DNA of 52,288 nt. It comes from Haloparvum sedimenti (lineage in GTDB: Archaea > Halobacteriota > Halobacteria > Halobacteriales > Haloferacaceae). A model generated the notes under the pieces. That model ran no database searches. It saw only the letters and a list, made by a program, of their open reading frames with translations, and was not told where the DNA came from. A program made the position numbers and the translations under genes. The stretch is taken from positions 1 to 52,288 of the forward strand of contig NZ_LKIR01000119.1 of NCBI RefSeq assembly GCF_001462205.1, written 5' to 3'. Positions 8,286 to 16,479 of the stretch are shown here, one piece after another; position 1 is the stretch's first letter, and the number at the start of each line of letters is the position of its first letter.

Positions 8286-9176
8286 ATGGACGAACGCGAG
8301 GCGCTGGCGCGGATCGGCGCCACCCTCCCACACGCTGGCGACGACGCGGCGGTCGTGAACGGGACCGTCGTCACCACCGACATGCTCCACGAGCGGACGG
8401 ACTTCCCGGCCGGGACGACGCGGTACACCGCCGGCTGGCGCGCGGTCGGCGCCTCGTTGTCGGATGTGGCGGCGATGGGCGCCGACGCGACCGCCGCGGT
8501 CGCGGTGTACGCCGACGAGCGCTTCGATCCGGAGGAGCTGACGGCGTTCCTCGAGGGCGCCCGGGACGTGTGCGCGGCCGTCGAGGCCGAATACGTCGGC
8601 GGCGACCTCGACGAGCATTCGGAGTTCACCGTCGCCACGACCGCGTTCGGCGAGGTGGACGAGCGCGCGGGTCCGGTCCGCCGCACCGGCGCCGACCCCG
8701 GCGAGGCGGTCTGTGTCACCGGCGAGTGGGGCCGGAGCGCGGCCGCCCTCCGGCTGTTCGAGGCAGGAGAGGCGGAGCGGGCGAACGACCTGTTCCGGTT
8801 CACGCCCCGCGTCGCGGTCGGTCGCGTGCTCGCCGGGCGCGCGAGCGCGATGATGGACTCCTCCGACGGGCTGGCGCGCTCGCTCCACCAGCTCGCGGAG
8901 GCGAGCGACGTGGGGTTCGCGATCGACCGCGCGACGGTCCCGGTCCACCCCGCGGTGGAGGAGGTCGCCGCGGACGCGACGGACCGCTTCGAACTCGCGG
9001 CCCACTTCGGGGAGGACTTCGAACTCGTCTTCACCGCCTCCGAGCGCGCACTCGACGCGATCCGTGAGCGTTCACCCGCTCCGATCGCCCGGATCGGAAC
9101 CGTCGAACCGGCCGATAACGGCGTGACCGCCGACGAAAATTCCCTCCCCGATCGCGGTTACACGCACGGGACTTGA
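8286..9176 (+). CDS. thiL: Thiamine-monophosphate kinase
   Basis: A 296-residue ThiL, which phosphorylates thiamine monophosphate to thiamine diphosphate with ATP. It has the AIR-synthase-like fold: GDDAAVV (18-24), TTDMLHERTDF (30-40), SLSDVAAMGA (57-66), the central VTGEWGRSAAALRL and the metal/ATP motif MMDSSDGLARSLHQLA. FGEDFELVF near the C-terminus is also typical. The ATG at 8286 is preferred over the in-frame GTG at 8244. The stop codon lies inside the sequence TTGACATCC that begins an IS605-type end-like hairpin, but the C-terminus (LPDRGYTHGT) looks intact for the family. Confidence 0.94.
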   Translation: MDEREALARIGATLPHAGDDAAVVNGTVVTTDMLHERTDFPAGTTRYTAGWRAVGASLSDVAAMGADATAAVAVYADERFDPEELTAFLEGARDVCAAVEAEYVGGDLDEHSEFTVATTAFGEVDERAGPVRRTGADPGEAVCVTGEWGRSAAALRLFEAGEAERANDLFRFTPRVAVGRVLAGRASAMMDSSDGLARSLHQLAEASDVGFAIDRATVPVHPAVEEVAADATDRFELAAHFGEDFELVFTASERALDAIRERSPAPIARIGTVEPADNGVTADENSLPDRGYTHGT

Positions 9177-9208
9177 CATCCTCCCCGCCCTGAAGGGCGG
9201 GGATTTCT
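9175..9208 (+). mobile_element. Solitary IS200/IS605-type right-end-like hairpin
   Basis: GACATCCTCCCCGCCC-TGAA-GGGCGGGG-ATTTC overlaps the thiL stop. The stem pairs 9183-9190 with 9195-9202 (8 bp, 4-nt TGAA loop). From memory, this is the sequence seen directly after tnpB (orfB) in IS1341/IS605-type elements in haloarchaea and other prokaryotes. No tnpA or tnpB is nearby, so it is either a remnant or a minimal hairpin-only derivative. Copies B and C of the larger repeat lack it, so it is separate from element A. Confidence 0.6.
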
Positions 9209-9241
9209 CCTCTGTTCTCCGCATACCGAACTCCCAGACCG

Positions 9242-9792
9242 CGATACTGAGTGATGCAGACCGATTCAGAAGTCTCGCTTTTCTGAAACTCGCGGCGGTG
9301 CGGTGCTGTGCGGTCGCGGAGCGGTGCGGTTGCGGTGCGGTTGCGGTCGCAGTGCCGTGCTGTCGGCGCGCGCCGCGGCGACCTTGTGTCGCCGCGACCG
9401 CGCGAGGGAGGCGGCGGCGCGGCCGCATTGCGGTGCGGTCTCGCGGCCGCGCCGCCGCCGAGGTTGGGGAGGTGCGAGGCTGCTGTGCGGTTGCGGTGCG
9501 GGGTGGGGCTGAAAGGGGCAGTCGGCTCGACCGGCCCCGACGACGTAAGCACCGCAGCGGGCTGTGCGGAGAGCGAGGAGCGCAACGAGGCGCGGCCGGT
9601 CGAGCCGACTGGGGCTTTCTGGATGGTGTTGTTCCACGCAGCAGGATCTGCAACAGACACAAAAACCGCGTCCAGAGAGCCGGCTGGGGCTTTCTGGGTG
9701 TTGCTGTCCCCAGCAGCAGGATCGACAGCAGTCACAAAAACACCCACAAGTAGCAGAAAACAGACAAAAACACACCGCTCCACTAAGTATCG
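9242..9792 (+). repeat. Repeat element A (TIR-bounded, structured, non-coding; 551 bp)
   Basis: The left end is CGATACTGAGT (9242-9252) and the right end ACTAAGTATCG (9782-9792), an imperfect inverted repeat with one mismatch. Inside are three stems: 9374-9382/9388-9396 (9 bp), 9410-9426/9443-9459 (17 bp) and 9520-9536/9594-9610 (17 bp). Two tail modules starting CTGGGGCTTTCT lie 75 bp apart at 9609 and 9684, each ending in a CAGCAGGATC-CACAAAAAC segment. The same layout recurs at 28901-29451 (inverted) and 45008-45518. No ORF is conserved between copies. Element A fills the gap between thiL and cofD and ends 80 bp before the cofD start. No clear target duplication is visible. Confidence 0.82.
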
Positions 9793-9872
9793 GTATCGTA
9801 CAGGAAGATGGAGTGAGCGGTTTCGTCGTCGCGGAGGGCAGGTTACAAATCTCCCCGCGTCCATCCGTCTGT

Positions 9873-10874
9873 ATGGTCACCTTCCTCGCCGGCGGCACGG
9901 GGACGCCGAAGCTCCTCGACGGGGCGACGCGCCTGTGGGACCCCGACGACGTGACGGTCGTCGGCAACACGGGCGATGACGTGGAGCTCGGCGGGCACCT
10001 CGTCTGCCCGGACGTCGACACGGTGCTGTTCCACGGCGGGGGCGTCCTCGACCGCGAGACGTGGTGGGGGATCGCGGACGACACGACGGCGACACACGAC
10101 GAACTCCGCCGACTCGCGGACGCCGCGGGGCTCGACGACGGCCCGCGCTACCTCGCCGATGAGGCGCAGACCGCCGGCCGCGACATCGCGCGCTGGCGGC
10201 GCTTCTCCGGCGTCGCCGAGTTCATGGAGATCGGCGACCGCGACCGCGCGGTCCACGTCACTCGAACGAGCCTGCTCGACGAGGGCCACACCCTCACGGC
10301 GGTCACGCGCACGCTTGCGGACGCGTTCGACCTCGACGTGGACCTCGTGCCGATGTCCGACGACCCGGTCGCCACCATCGTCCACACCCCCGAAGGACCC
10401 CTCCACTTCCAGGAGTACTGGGTCGCGCGCCGCGCCGACCCCCCCGTGGAGGACGTGGAGTTCCGCGGCGCGGACGCCGCGGACCCCTCGCCGGCGTTCG
10501 AGAACGCCCTCCGCGGGCCGGTCGTGATCGGCCCCTCGAACCCGGTCACGAGCATCGGCCCGATGCTCGCGCTCCCGGGCGTCGAAGCGGCGCTCCGCGA
10601 GACGCCGGTCGTCGCGGTCTCGCCGTTCGTGGAAGACGAGGCCTTCTCGGGCCCCGTCGCGGACCTGATGCGGGGGACCGGGCGGGACCCCTCCACGGCC
10701 GGCGTCGCCGACGCCTACCCCTTCGCGGACGCGTTCGTGCTCGACGACGCCGACGGCACCGAGTTGGACCGGCCGACGGTCAGGACCGACACCGCCATCG
10801 CGGACGCCGACGACGCCGCGCGCGTCGCTCGGGCGTGCCGCGAGGCGCTGGAGCGGGCGGGGGCGGTCGCGTGA
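9873..10874 (+). CDS. cofD: 2-phospho-L-lactate transferase CofD
   Basis: A 333-residue CofD, which joins the activated lactyl/enolpyruvyl guanylyl donor (LPPG or EPPG) to Fo in coenzyme F420 synthesis. Motifs are [11 protein letters not shown] (7-17), VVGNTGDD (29-36), the central [15 protein letters not shown], and an internal [10 protein letters not shown]. Length fits the family. The ATG at 9873 follows a short AT-rich element (TTACAAAT) about 25 bp upstream. Reading-frame extension further upstream runs through repeat element A and is rejected. It opens a four-gene run with GTGA overlaps. A DUF2342-type protein annotated elsewhere as F420-associated lies at 18997-19956. Confidence 0.95.
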   Translation: MVTFLAGGTGTPKLLDGATRLWDPDDVTVVGNTGDDVELGGHLVCPDVDTVLFHGGGVLDRETWWGIADDTTATHDELRRLADAAGLDDGPRYLADEAQTAGRDIARWRRFSGVAEFMEIGDRDRAVHVTRTSLLDEGHTLTAVTRTLADAFDLDVDLVPMSDDPVATIVHTPEGPLHFQEYWVARRADPPVEDVEFRGADAADPSPAFENALRGPVVIGPSNPVTSIGPMLALPGVEAALRETPVVAVSPFVEDEAFSGPVADLMRGTGRDPSTAGVADAYPFADAFVLDDADGTELDRPTVRTDTAIADADDAARVARACREALERAGAVA

Positions 10875-11749
10875 CCGGGGACGCGCCCGCCGCCCGAGAG
10901 CGCCGGCCACGTCCGTTCGATCCGCCGCTGGCGGCCGCCAGTCTCAGCGGCGTCGCGGACGCCGAATGGGCGCGGGCGGTCGCGGACCGGGTCGGGTGCG
11001 CGTTCCTCGGTGGCGTCTCGCTCGACCCCGCGAGCCGGGCCGCCGCGCGCGACCTCGTCGCCCGCGGCCGCGAGGAGTTCCTGCCGACGGACCCCGTCGC
11101 GTTCGTCGACGAGCAACTCGCCGCGCTCGCGGAGTCCGACGCTGGCGGGGACATCGACGACCTCCGCCCGGCGGTGAACCTCCGGAGCGCGACCCCGGGA
11201 CCGCTCGGCGAGGCCGCCGGAGTTTGCGCCGAACACGGCGCGATCGCCGAGGTGAACGCGCACTGCCGCCAGCCGGAGCTGTGCGCCGTCGGCTGCGGCG
11301 AGCGCCTCCTCGGCGAGGAGGACCGGCTCCGGGAGCACGTCCGTGCGGCCGTCGACGCCGGCGCGACGGTGAGCGTGAAGGTCCGCGCGGAGGTTCCGGG
11401 CGTCGACCTGCCGGCGGCCGCCGTCGCGGTCGCCGAGGCGGGTGCGGACGCGGTCCACGTCGACGCGATGGACTCGGAGGCGGTCGTGAGCGACGTGGTC
11501 GAGGCGCTCCGCGAGTGGGCGAACGCCGAGCCCGCGGAGGTGGAGCGCCCCTTCGTGATCGCCAACAACGAGGTGCGCGACCGCGCGACGGTCCGCGAGT
11601 ACCTCGACCACGGCGCGGACGCCGTGAGCGTCGGCCGTCCGACCGCACCGGACGCGGACGGCGCGGCGCTGGACCGCGTCGCGGCCGCCGTGGCGGACCT
11701 GACGGACGCGGAGCCGGATGCGGGCGACTCACGGAGGGCGCCGACGTGA
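10871..11749 (+). CDS. tRNA-dihydrouridine synthase-like (TIM-barrel) protein
   Basis: A 292-residue protein of the DUS/NifR3 flavoprotein superfamily. The region [19 protein letters not shown] (129-147) aligns with the DUS active-site block, with Cys132 at the catalytic position. However, the usual NxxCP reads [14 protein letters not shown] (168-176) and [20 protein letters not shown] match the FMN/phosphate-binding strands. The N-terminal half is divergent from true Dus enzymes. The GTG start overlaps the cofD stop (GTGA), and its own stop overlaps the next GTG. Its place between cofD and a CitG-like gene suggests a cofactor-related role instead of tRNA modification, but that is inference. 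Confidence 0.8.
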   Translation: MTGDAPAARERRPRPFDPPLAAASLSGVADAEWARAVADRVGCAFLGGVSLDPASRAAARDLVARGREEFLPTDPVAFVDEQLAALAESDAGGDIDDLRPAVNLRSATPGPLGEAAGVCAEHGAIAEVNAHCRQPELCAVGCGERLLGEEDRLREHVRAAVDAGATVSVKVRAEVPGVDLPAAAVAVAEAGADAVHVDAMDSEAVVSDVVEALREWANAEPAEVERPFVIANNEVRDRATVREYLDHGADAVSVGRPTAPDADGAALDRVAAAVADLTDAEPDAGDSRRAPT

Positions 11750-12621
11750 CCGACCGCGACCGCTCCGCGGACCCGGCCGACGACGCGCGCCTCGCGCTGC
11801 TGCTGGAGGTCGCGGGCACCCCGAAGCCCGGGAACGTCGACCGGGCGCGGGACCTCCCCGATCTCCGGTTCGAGCAGTTCCTCGCCGGCGCGGTCGGGGC
11901 CGGATCGGGACTGGACCGCGCCGCCGCGGGAGCGCCGGTCGGCGAGGCCTTCGAAGAGGCGGTCGCGGGCATGCACGCTCGGGCCGGCGAGAACACGCAG
12001 TTCGGGTGTCTGCTCCTGCTGGTTCCGCTGGTGCAGGCGGTCGCGGAGACCGGCGAGGGCGCGCTCACCCCGGCGGCCGTCGAGGAGGTGGTCGCGGGGA
12101 CGACCGTCGACGACGCAGTCGCGTTCTACCGCGCCTTCGACCGCGTGAACGTGGCCGTCGGCGACCCGCCCCCGGACGCCCCGGCCCTCGACGTTCGCCG
12201 GGGGGCGGCGGCGGAGCCGACCCTTCGCGAGCGCGGACTCACGCTGGCGGACGTGATGGAGCTCTCTGCCGCGCCGGAGGAGGGGGTCCCGGACCGGAAC
12301 GCACAGGAGTGGGTCGAGGGCTTCCCCCGGACGTTCGACGCCGCCGACTCCCTGCTGTCGATGGACGGGCCCGTGGGCGAGCGGACGGCGCGCGTCTTCG
12401 TCGACCTGCTCGCGGCCGAACCGGACACGCTGGTCGCCACGAACCACGGGGACGCGGTCGCCCGCGAGGTGTCACGGCGCGCGATGGCGGTCCGCGGCAA
12501 CCTCGACGCGGCGGCGGAACTGGCCGAGGAGCTCGTCGCCGAGGGGATCAACCCGGGGACGACCGCCGACCTCACCTGCGCCGCGCTGTTTATCGCGCTC
12601 CGACGGGGGTTGAGCGTGTGA
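11746..12621 (+). CDS. CitG/MdcB-like triphosphoribosyl-dephospho-CoA synthase family protein
   Basis: A 291-residue protein of the CitG family (COG1767 type). In bacteria this family makes the prosthetic-group precursor of citrate and malonate lyases from ATP and dephospho-CoA. Diagnostic motifs are TPKPGNVDR (25-33), ENTQFGCLLLLVPL (82-95) and the C-terminal GINPGTTADLTCAALF. No citrate or malonate lyase genes are present, so the substrate is probably a different phosphoribosyl-linked cofactor, as proposed for archaeal relatives. The GTG start lies in a GTGA overlap with the DUS-like gene. An in-frame extension upstream is only a shadow of that gene. Confidence 0.82.
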   Translation: MTDRDRSADPADDARLALLLEVAGTPKPGNVDRARDLPDLRFEQFLAGAVGAGSGLDRAAAGAPVGEAFEEAVAGMHARAGENTQFGCLLLLVPLVQAVAETGEGALTPAAVEEVVAGTTVDDAVAFYRAFDRVNVAVGDPPPDAPALDVRRGAAAEPTLRERGLTLADVMELSAAPEEGVPDRNAQEWVEGFPRTFDAADSLLSMDGPVGERTARVFVDLLAAEPDTLVATNHGDAVAREVSRRAMAVRGNLDAAAELAEELVAEGINPGTTADLTCAALFIALRRGLSV

Positions 12622-13325
12622 CTCGCGGTTTCGACTCCGACGCCGACTCCGACGCCGACTCCGACGGTGCCGACCTCGACGACGCCGGCTGGCCGGTCGA
12701 CCTGCGCGGCGTGACCGAGTCCGTCGTCGCCACGCGCGGGCCGAACGACCTGTGGAACCACGCCGCGCTCGGACTCCACGCGCCCGAGGGCGGAGAGGAC
12801 GGAAAGGGCGGAGAGAGCGGAGGAGAACGCGCCGCCGCCCGCGACCGCGTTACCGCGCGGACCTACGGCCGGACACGGACTTGGCGCAACTTCACCGAGC
12901 GCGGCCGGGGCGTCGTCCAGTTCACGAGCGACCCGCGCGAGTTCGTGGACGCCGCGCTGACGGTCCGGGAGACCGAGGCGCCGGTGCTCCCGAACGCGGA
13001 CGCGTGGGTCGAGGTCCGCGCCGAGCAGGTCGACGCCCGCGAGGAGAACGGGACGACGATCAGGGAGTGGGCGCTGGAGCCGATCGAGAGCGCCGTGCTC
13101 GACGAGCGCGTGCCCACGATCAACCGCGGCTTCGGCGCGGTGATCGACGCGACGGTCGCGGCCTCGCGGCTGGACGTGTCGGGCTTCGAGGAGGCGGACC
13201 TGCTCGACAGGCTCGCCTACTTCGCGGAGACGGTCGAGCGCTGTGGCGGCCCCCGCGAACGAGAGGCGTTCGCGCGGATCGACGACGCGACCGGCTGGCG
13301 CGATCGACTGGAAGGAGACGACTGA
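12618..13325 (+). CDS. DUF447 family protein
   Basis: A 235-residue protein recognised as the archaeal DUF447 family, a flavin-reductase-like split-barrel fold. Conserved parts are VVATRGPNDLWNHAALGL (about 40-57), ARTYGRTRTWRNF, RGVVQFTSDPREFVDAAL, and the C-terminal INRGFGAVIDATVAASRL. The N-terminus carries an acidic DSDADSDADSDG tract encoded by a 12-bp tandem repeat, and residues 60-76 are a Gly/Glu-rich insertion. The GTG start forms the third GTGA overlap of the run. The reaction is unknown. An FMN-like pocket is expected from the fold, which would suit a redox or prenylating cofactor enzyme (inference). Confidence 0.82.
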   Translation: MTRGFDSDADSDADSDGADLDDAGWPVDLRGVTESVVATRGPNDLWNHAALGLHAPEGGEDGKGGESGGERAAARDRVTARTYGRTRTWRNFTERGRGVVQFTSDPREFVDAALTVRETEAPVLPNADAWVEVRAEQVDAREENGTTIREWALEPIESAVLDERVPTINRGFGAVIDATVAASRLDVSGFEEADLLDRLAYFAETVERCGGPREREAFARIDDATGWRDRLEGDD

Positions 13326-13357
13326 CGGCCGATCCCGGCGGTTTCCCGATCCCTCCG

Positions 13358-13849
13358 CTACAGCACCAGCACGAACAGCACGAACCCCGCCAGCACCGAC
13401 CCCGTCAGCAGGACCTGCATGACCGCCGAGCCGAGCATCCCGAGCACCGTGTAGCCGGCGCGTCGGACGGCGTCCTCGCCGGTCTCGCCGCGGTGGAGTT
13501 CCAACAGGAGCACCGCGCCGAACGAGCCGATCAGGATGCCGACCGGGCCGGTGACGAAGAACAGCAGGACGCCCGCGCCGGCCGCGATCAGCATGGTCCG
13601 CGTCGACGCGCCAGTGGCGCGGGCGGTCAGCGGCCCGGCGAACTGCTCCAGCACCGCGGCCGCGAGCGCGACGAGGACGAGGCTCGCGAGGAGGAGCGAA
13701 CCGATCGGCTCCGCCCCCCAGACCGCGTACACGCCGACGCCCGCGAGCGACAGGAGCCCGGAGGGAAGCATTGGGACGACGCTCCCAACGACGCCCCCGA
13801 GCAGGAGCGCGAGCGTGACTCCCGTGACGAGCGTGGCCGGTTCGACCAT
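13358..13849 (-). CDS. DUF456 family membrane protein
   Basis: A 163-residue integral membrane protein with about four hydrophobic segments, starting MVEPATLVTGVTLALLLGGV. It contains the DUF456 family's GSVVPMLPSGLLSLAGV loop and the glycine-zipper-like GPVGILIGSFGAVLLLEL. No function is established. The start at 13849 is supported by CATAAAG (TTTATG on the minus strand) 24-30 bp upstream at 13873-13879. It converges with the DUF447 gene across 32 bp. An in-frame extension upstream runs through a tandem repeat and is rejected. Confidence 0.85.
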   Translation of the reverse strand: MVEPATLVTGVTLALLLGGVVGSVVPMLPSGLLSLAGVGVYAVWGAEPIGSLLLASLVLVALAAAVLEQFAGPLTARATGASTRTMLIAAGAGVLLFFVTGPVGILIGSFGAVLLLELHRGETGEDAVRRAGYTVLGMLGSAVMQVLLTGSVLAGFVLFVLVL

Positions 13850-13904
13850 GGTGGTGATTCCTCCCACGGTGACATAAAGAATCCCGTCCGCGGCCGTCCC
13901 CCGT

Positions 13905-13984
13905 CCTTCTGTCCCGGCCGTCTTCTGTCCCGGCCGTCTTCTGTCCCGGCCGTCTTCTGTCCCGGCCGTCTTCTGTCCCGGCGT
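13905..13984. repeat. 16-bp tandem repeat, about five copies
   Basis: Units of TCTTCTGTCCCGGCCG begin at 13921, 13937 and 13953. A diverged unit precedes them (13905) and a truncated one follows (13969). They lie upstream of the DUF456 gene, just past the 3' end of tmcA. Nothing in the unit suggests CRISPR, because there are no spacers. Confidence 0.85.
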
Positions 13985-14011
13985 CCTTCGGTCGCCGTGC
14001 TGCACCGCCGC

Positions 14012-16363
14012 CTACTCCGCGAACCGGTCCCGCTCAGCGTGCGCGGTCTCGTCGCCGTAGCGGTCCACCAGGGGCTTCGCCGCGTCGCCGAGCGCGCGCA
14101 TGCACTGGCCGGTGGAGACGTAGTCGAGGCGGTCCGCGACCACGTCCCACGCGTGGCCCTGCAACACCTTCGAGACGAGCAGGCGCTCCTCGCGGGGGGA
14201 GAGGTCGCCCTCGCGGACCGCCTCGCGGTCCAGCAGGTGCGCGAGGGCGAGGTCGCGGAACGCGCCGACCGCGGCGTCGTACATCCCCGGGCCGTAGGAG
14301 GCGCCGACGACGCCGCGCCAGTCGCGCGCGGACAGCGAGAGCTCCGGATCCGCCGGACAGGCCCGGAGCGCCGCCCGGCCCACGTCCGGGTCGAGGTCGC
14401 GGTGGGCGTCCGACAGCGAGTCGCGGAGGCGGTCCCGCAGCGCGGCGGCGTGTCTGTCCAGCAGCGCCTCGCCCGCGGGCGATTCCGGTCGGACCATCAC
14501 CGCGGAGTACTCGCCGGAGGCGTCGTTTCTGGTCGTCGAGACGTGGACCGTCCGGTAGCCCGCGCGGCGCCAGAACCGAAGCAGTCGCGGCGTCGCGCCG
14601 TAGCCGACGCCGAAGTAGTCCATCTCCGGCGCGAACTCGTCGTGGACGGCCTCCAGCAGTCGGCTTCCGAACCCCGAATCGCGGAGCGCGGGGTGGGTCG
14701 CGATGCGCATCGTCCGGAGCCCGCGGGTCTCGCCCGCGTCCTCGTCGCGGAGCTGGCTCGTCAGCACGTCCGGCACCATGTTCCCCCGGACGCGCGAGCC
14801 CTCGTACATCGACGCCCGGAGGTCGGCCGGAAGGTCCCCCTCGCGCGCGAGCAGGTCGACGGCGACGACGTGCCCCTCGAACAGCAGCGCGCGCACCGAG
14901 AGGTTCGGCGCGTCGAGCAGTCGAGCGAGGTCGTTCGGCTCGGTGCGGTAGTGTGCGAGTACCAGCAGGCCGAACGCCTCGCCGAGCAGGTGCTCGTCCG
15001 CGAGCAGGTCGTCCGCGTCGAGCGTGCGGTACTCGGCGTCCTCTGGTGTCGCGTCCGCGACGGCCGCGTCGACCGCCGGCCGCGCGTCGAGCATGAGCGC
15101 GCGGAACGCCCAGCCCTCGACGGGGTCGCCGCGCGCGTACCGGATCGGCTCCTCAAGGCGACGCTCGGTCACGGTCAGGTCGCTCGCCATGAGCCGCTCC
15201 GTGAACCGAACCGAGAACCCTCGGCCCGCGCCCTCATAGCCGTGGACCGTGGTACAGAAGGCGACCGCACGGGCGGCGAGCAGACGCGTCAGGAGCCGGA
15301 CCGGGACCGCGGCCGCCTCGTCGACGATCACGGCGTCCGGCACATCGCCGGGGGCGGTCGCCCCGCTGCCCCCGACCTCGCCCGCCACGAGGTCCGCCGC
15401 GGTCGCCGGGGACGCGAAGCGCACGACGCCGCCGGCCTGCGTCTCGATCCGGCGGTCGTCGGCCGTTGCTCTCTCGTCGTCCTCGACCCCCCCACCGCCA
15501 GCGCGCTCGCCGAGCGCGTCGACCAGCGTCCGCGCGCGCTCGAACACCTCGGCGGCGTTTCTGAACGCGGGGGCGGTGACGAGCACGTCCCGGCCCTCGG
15601 CGGCCAGCGACCCCGCGGCAAGCCCCGCCGCGCTCGACTTCCCGCGACCGCGGTCCGACTCCACGACGACCGCGGACCCGGGCGTTCGAAGGCGCTCGAA
15701 CGCCCGGAGCGCGCGACCCTGATCGGCGGTCAGACACGCCTCGTAGGCGGCCGCGGGGAAGGCGGTGTTCGTGGGCGCGGCGCGGTCCGCGGCGAGTCGA
15801 TCCCGGCCGGTCGCGCGCTCCGGCGGGTCGGTACGTCCGTCGCGCTCGACCGTGGGCGGTGCGGCGTCCACGTCGACGACCCCGATTCCGGAGTGCTGTC
15901 GGAGCGTGTCGACGAATCGCTCGCGAAAGCGGCCGGTCACGTCGTCGACCTGGAACGGCGGCACCGCGAGCGTCTCGTCGAAGTCGTCCCGGACGGCGGG
16001 CCACTCATCGAGCGGGGGCGTCAGCAGGACGAGCAGGCCGCCGCCGTCGACCGCCCCGACGACGCGCCCGAGCGCGTTCGGCGCGAAGTAGTCGTGGCAG
16101 TCGAGGATCACCGCCTTGCGGGTGCTCCCGAGGAGCGAGCCGGCGCTCCGGGGCGCGACGCGGTCGAACCGGAACCCCTCGCGCGTCGAGACGACCGTGG
16201 TCGCGTCGTCCGCGATCTCCGCCCCGGCGACGGCGTCGAAGGCGGCGTCGATGCCGGCCTCGCGGGCGCCCGCCAGCACGAGGACGCGGCGCTCGTTGCT
16301 CCGCTCGGCCTCCGCGCGGAGATCGGCCGCGAGGTCGGCGACGGCGTTCCCGTCCGTGGTCAT
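14012..16363 (-). CDS. tmcA: tRNA(Met) cytidine acetyltransferase TmcA
   Basis: A 783-residue TmcA/Nat10-type enzyme, which makes N4-acetylcytidine in tRNA and, in archaea, at many other RNA sites, using acetyl-CoA and ATP. Order of domains: an N-terminal DUF1726-like region (AVILDCHDYFAPNALGRVVG at about 84-103), a helicase-like ATPase with ESDRGRGKSS (235-244) and DEAAAVP (348-354), a GNAT domain with RIATHPALRDSGFGSRLLEA, and a C-terminal tRNA-binding region. The ATPase carries an acidic haloarchaeal insertion near residues 285-310. Both nucleotide-binding and acetyltransferase motifs look intact. The start at 16363 faces the divergent UPF0179 gene 117 bp away. Confidence 0.95.
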   Translation of the reverse strand: MTTDGNAVADLAADLRAEAERSNERRVLVLAGAREAGIDAAFDAVAGAEIADDATTVVSTREGFRFDRVAPRSAGSLLGSTRKAVILDCHDYFAPNALGRVVGAVDGGGLLVLLTPPLDEWPAVRDDFDETLAVPPFQVDDVTGRFRERFVDTLRQHSGIGVVDVDAAPPTVERDGRTDPPERATGRDRLAADRAAPTNTAFPAAAYEACLTADQGRALRAFERLRTPGSAVVVESDRGRGKSSAAGLAAGSLAAEGRDVLVTAPAFRNAAEVFERARTLVDALGERAGGGGVEDDERATADDRRIETQAGGVVRFASPATAADLVAGEVGGSGATAPGDVPDAVIVDEAAAVPVRLLTRLLAARAVAFCTTVHGYEGAGRGFSVRFTERLMASDLTVTERRLEEPIRYARGDPVEGWAFRALMLDARPAVDAAVADATPEDAEYRTLDADDLLADEHLLGEAFGLLVLAHYRTEPNDLARLLDAPNLSVRALLFEGHVVAVDLLAREGDLPADLRASMYEGSRVRGNMVPDVLTSQLRDEDAGETRGLRTMRIATHPALRDSGFGSRLLEAVHDEFAPEMDYFGVGYGATPRLLRFWRRAGYRTVHVSTTRNDASGEYSAVMVRPESPAGEALLDRHAAALRDRLRDSLSDAHRDLDPDVGRAALRACPADPELSLSARDWRGVVGASYGPGMYDAAVGAFRDLALAHLLDREAVREGDLSPREERLLVSKVLQGHAWDVVADRLDYVSTGQCMRALGDAAKPLVDRYGDETAHAERDRFAE

Positions 16364-16479
16364 GGTCTCGCCGTCGGTCGGCGCGGGCTTTGGCTCTTCG
16401 CTTCCGCGGTGCGGTTCGGATCGGCGCGGGCGGGTCCCGAGGCGGGAGGCTTAACGCCGGGGCGGTCGTTCCCTCGGAC

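Noticed and set aside
9242-9798. Target-site duplications flanking the repeat elements
   Set aside because: No convincing direct repeats flank A, B or C. The extra GTATCG after A and the doubled GATACT in B look like end variation.
9031-9864. Long open frames on both strands through repeat element A (also 28958-29689 through B and 45064-45474 through C)
   Set aside because: Several frames are open at once, which is expected at very high GC. The frames differ between copies, are interrupted by indels not divisible by three, and encode Arg/Ala/Pro-rich sequence without family resemblance.
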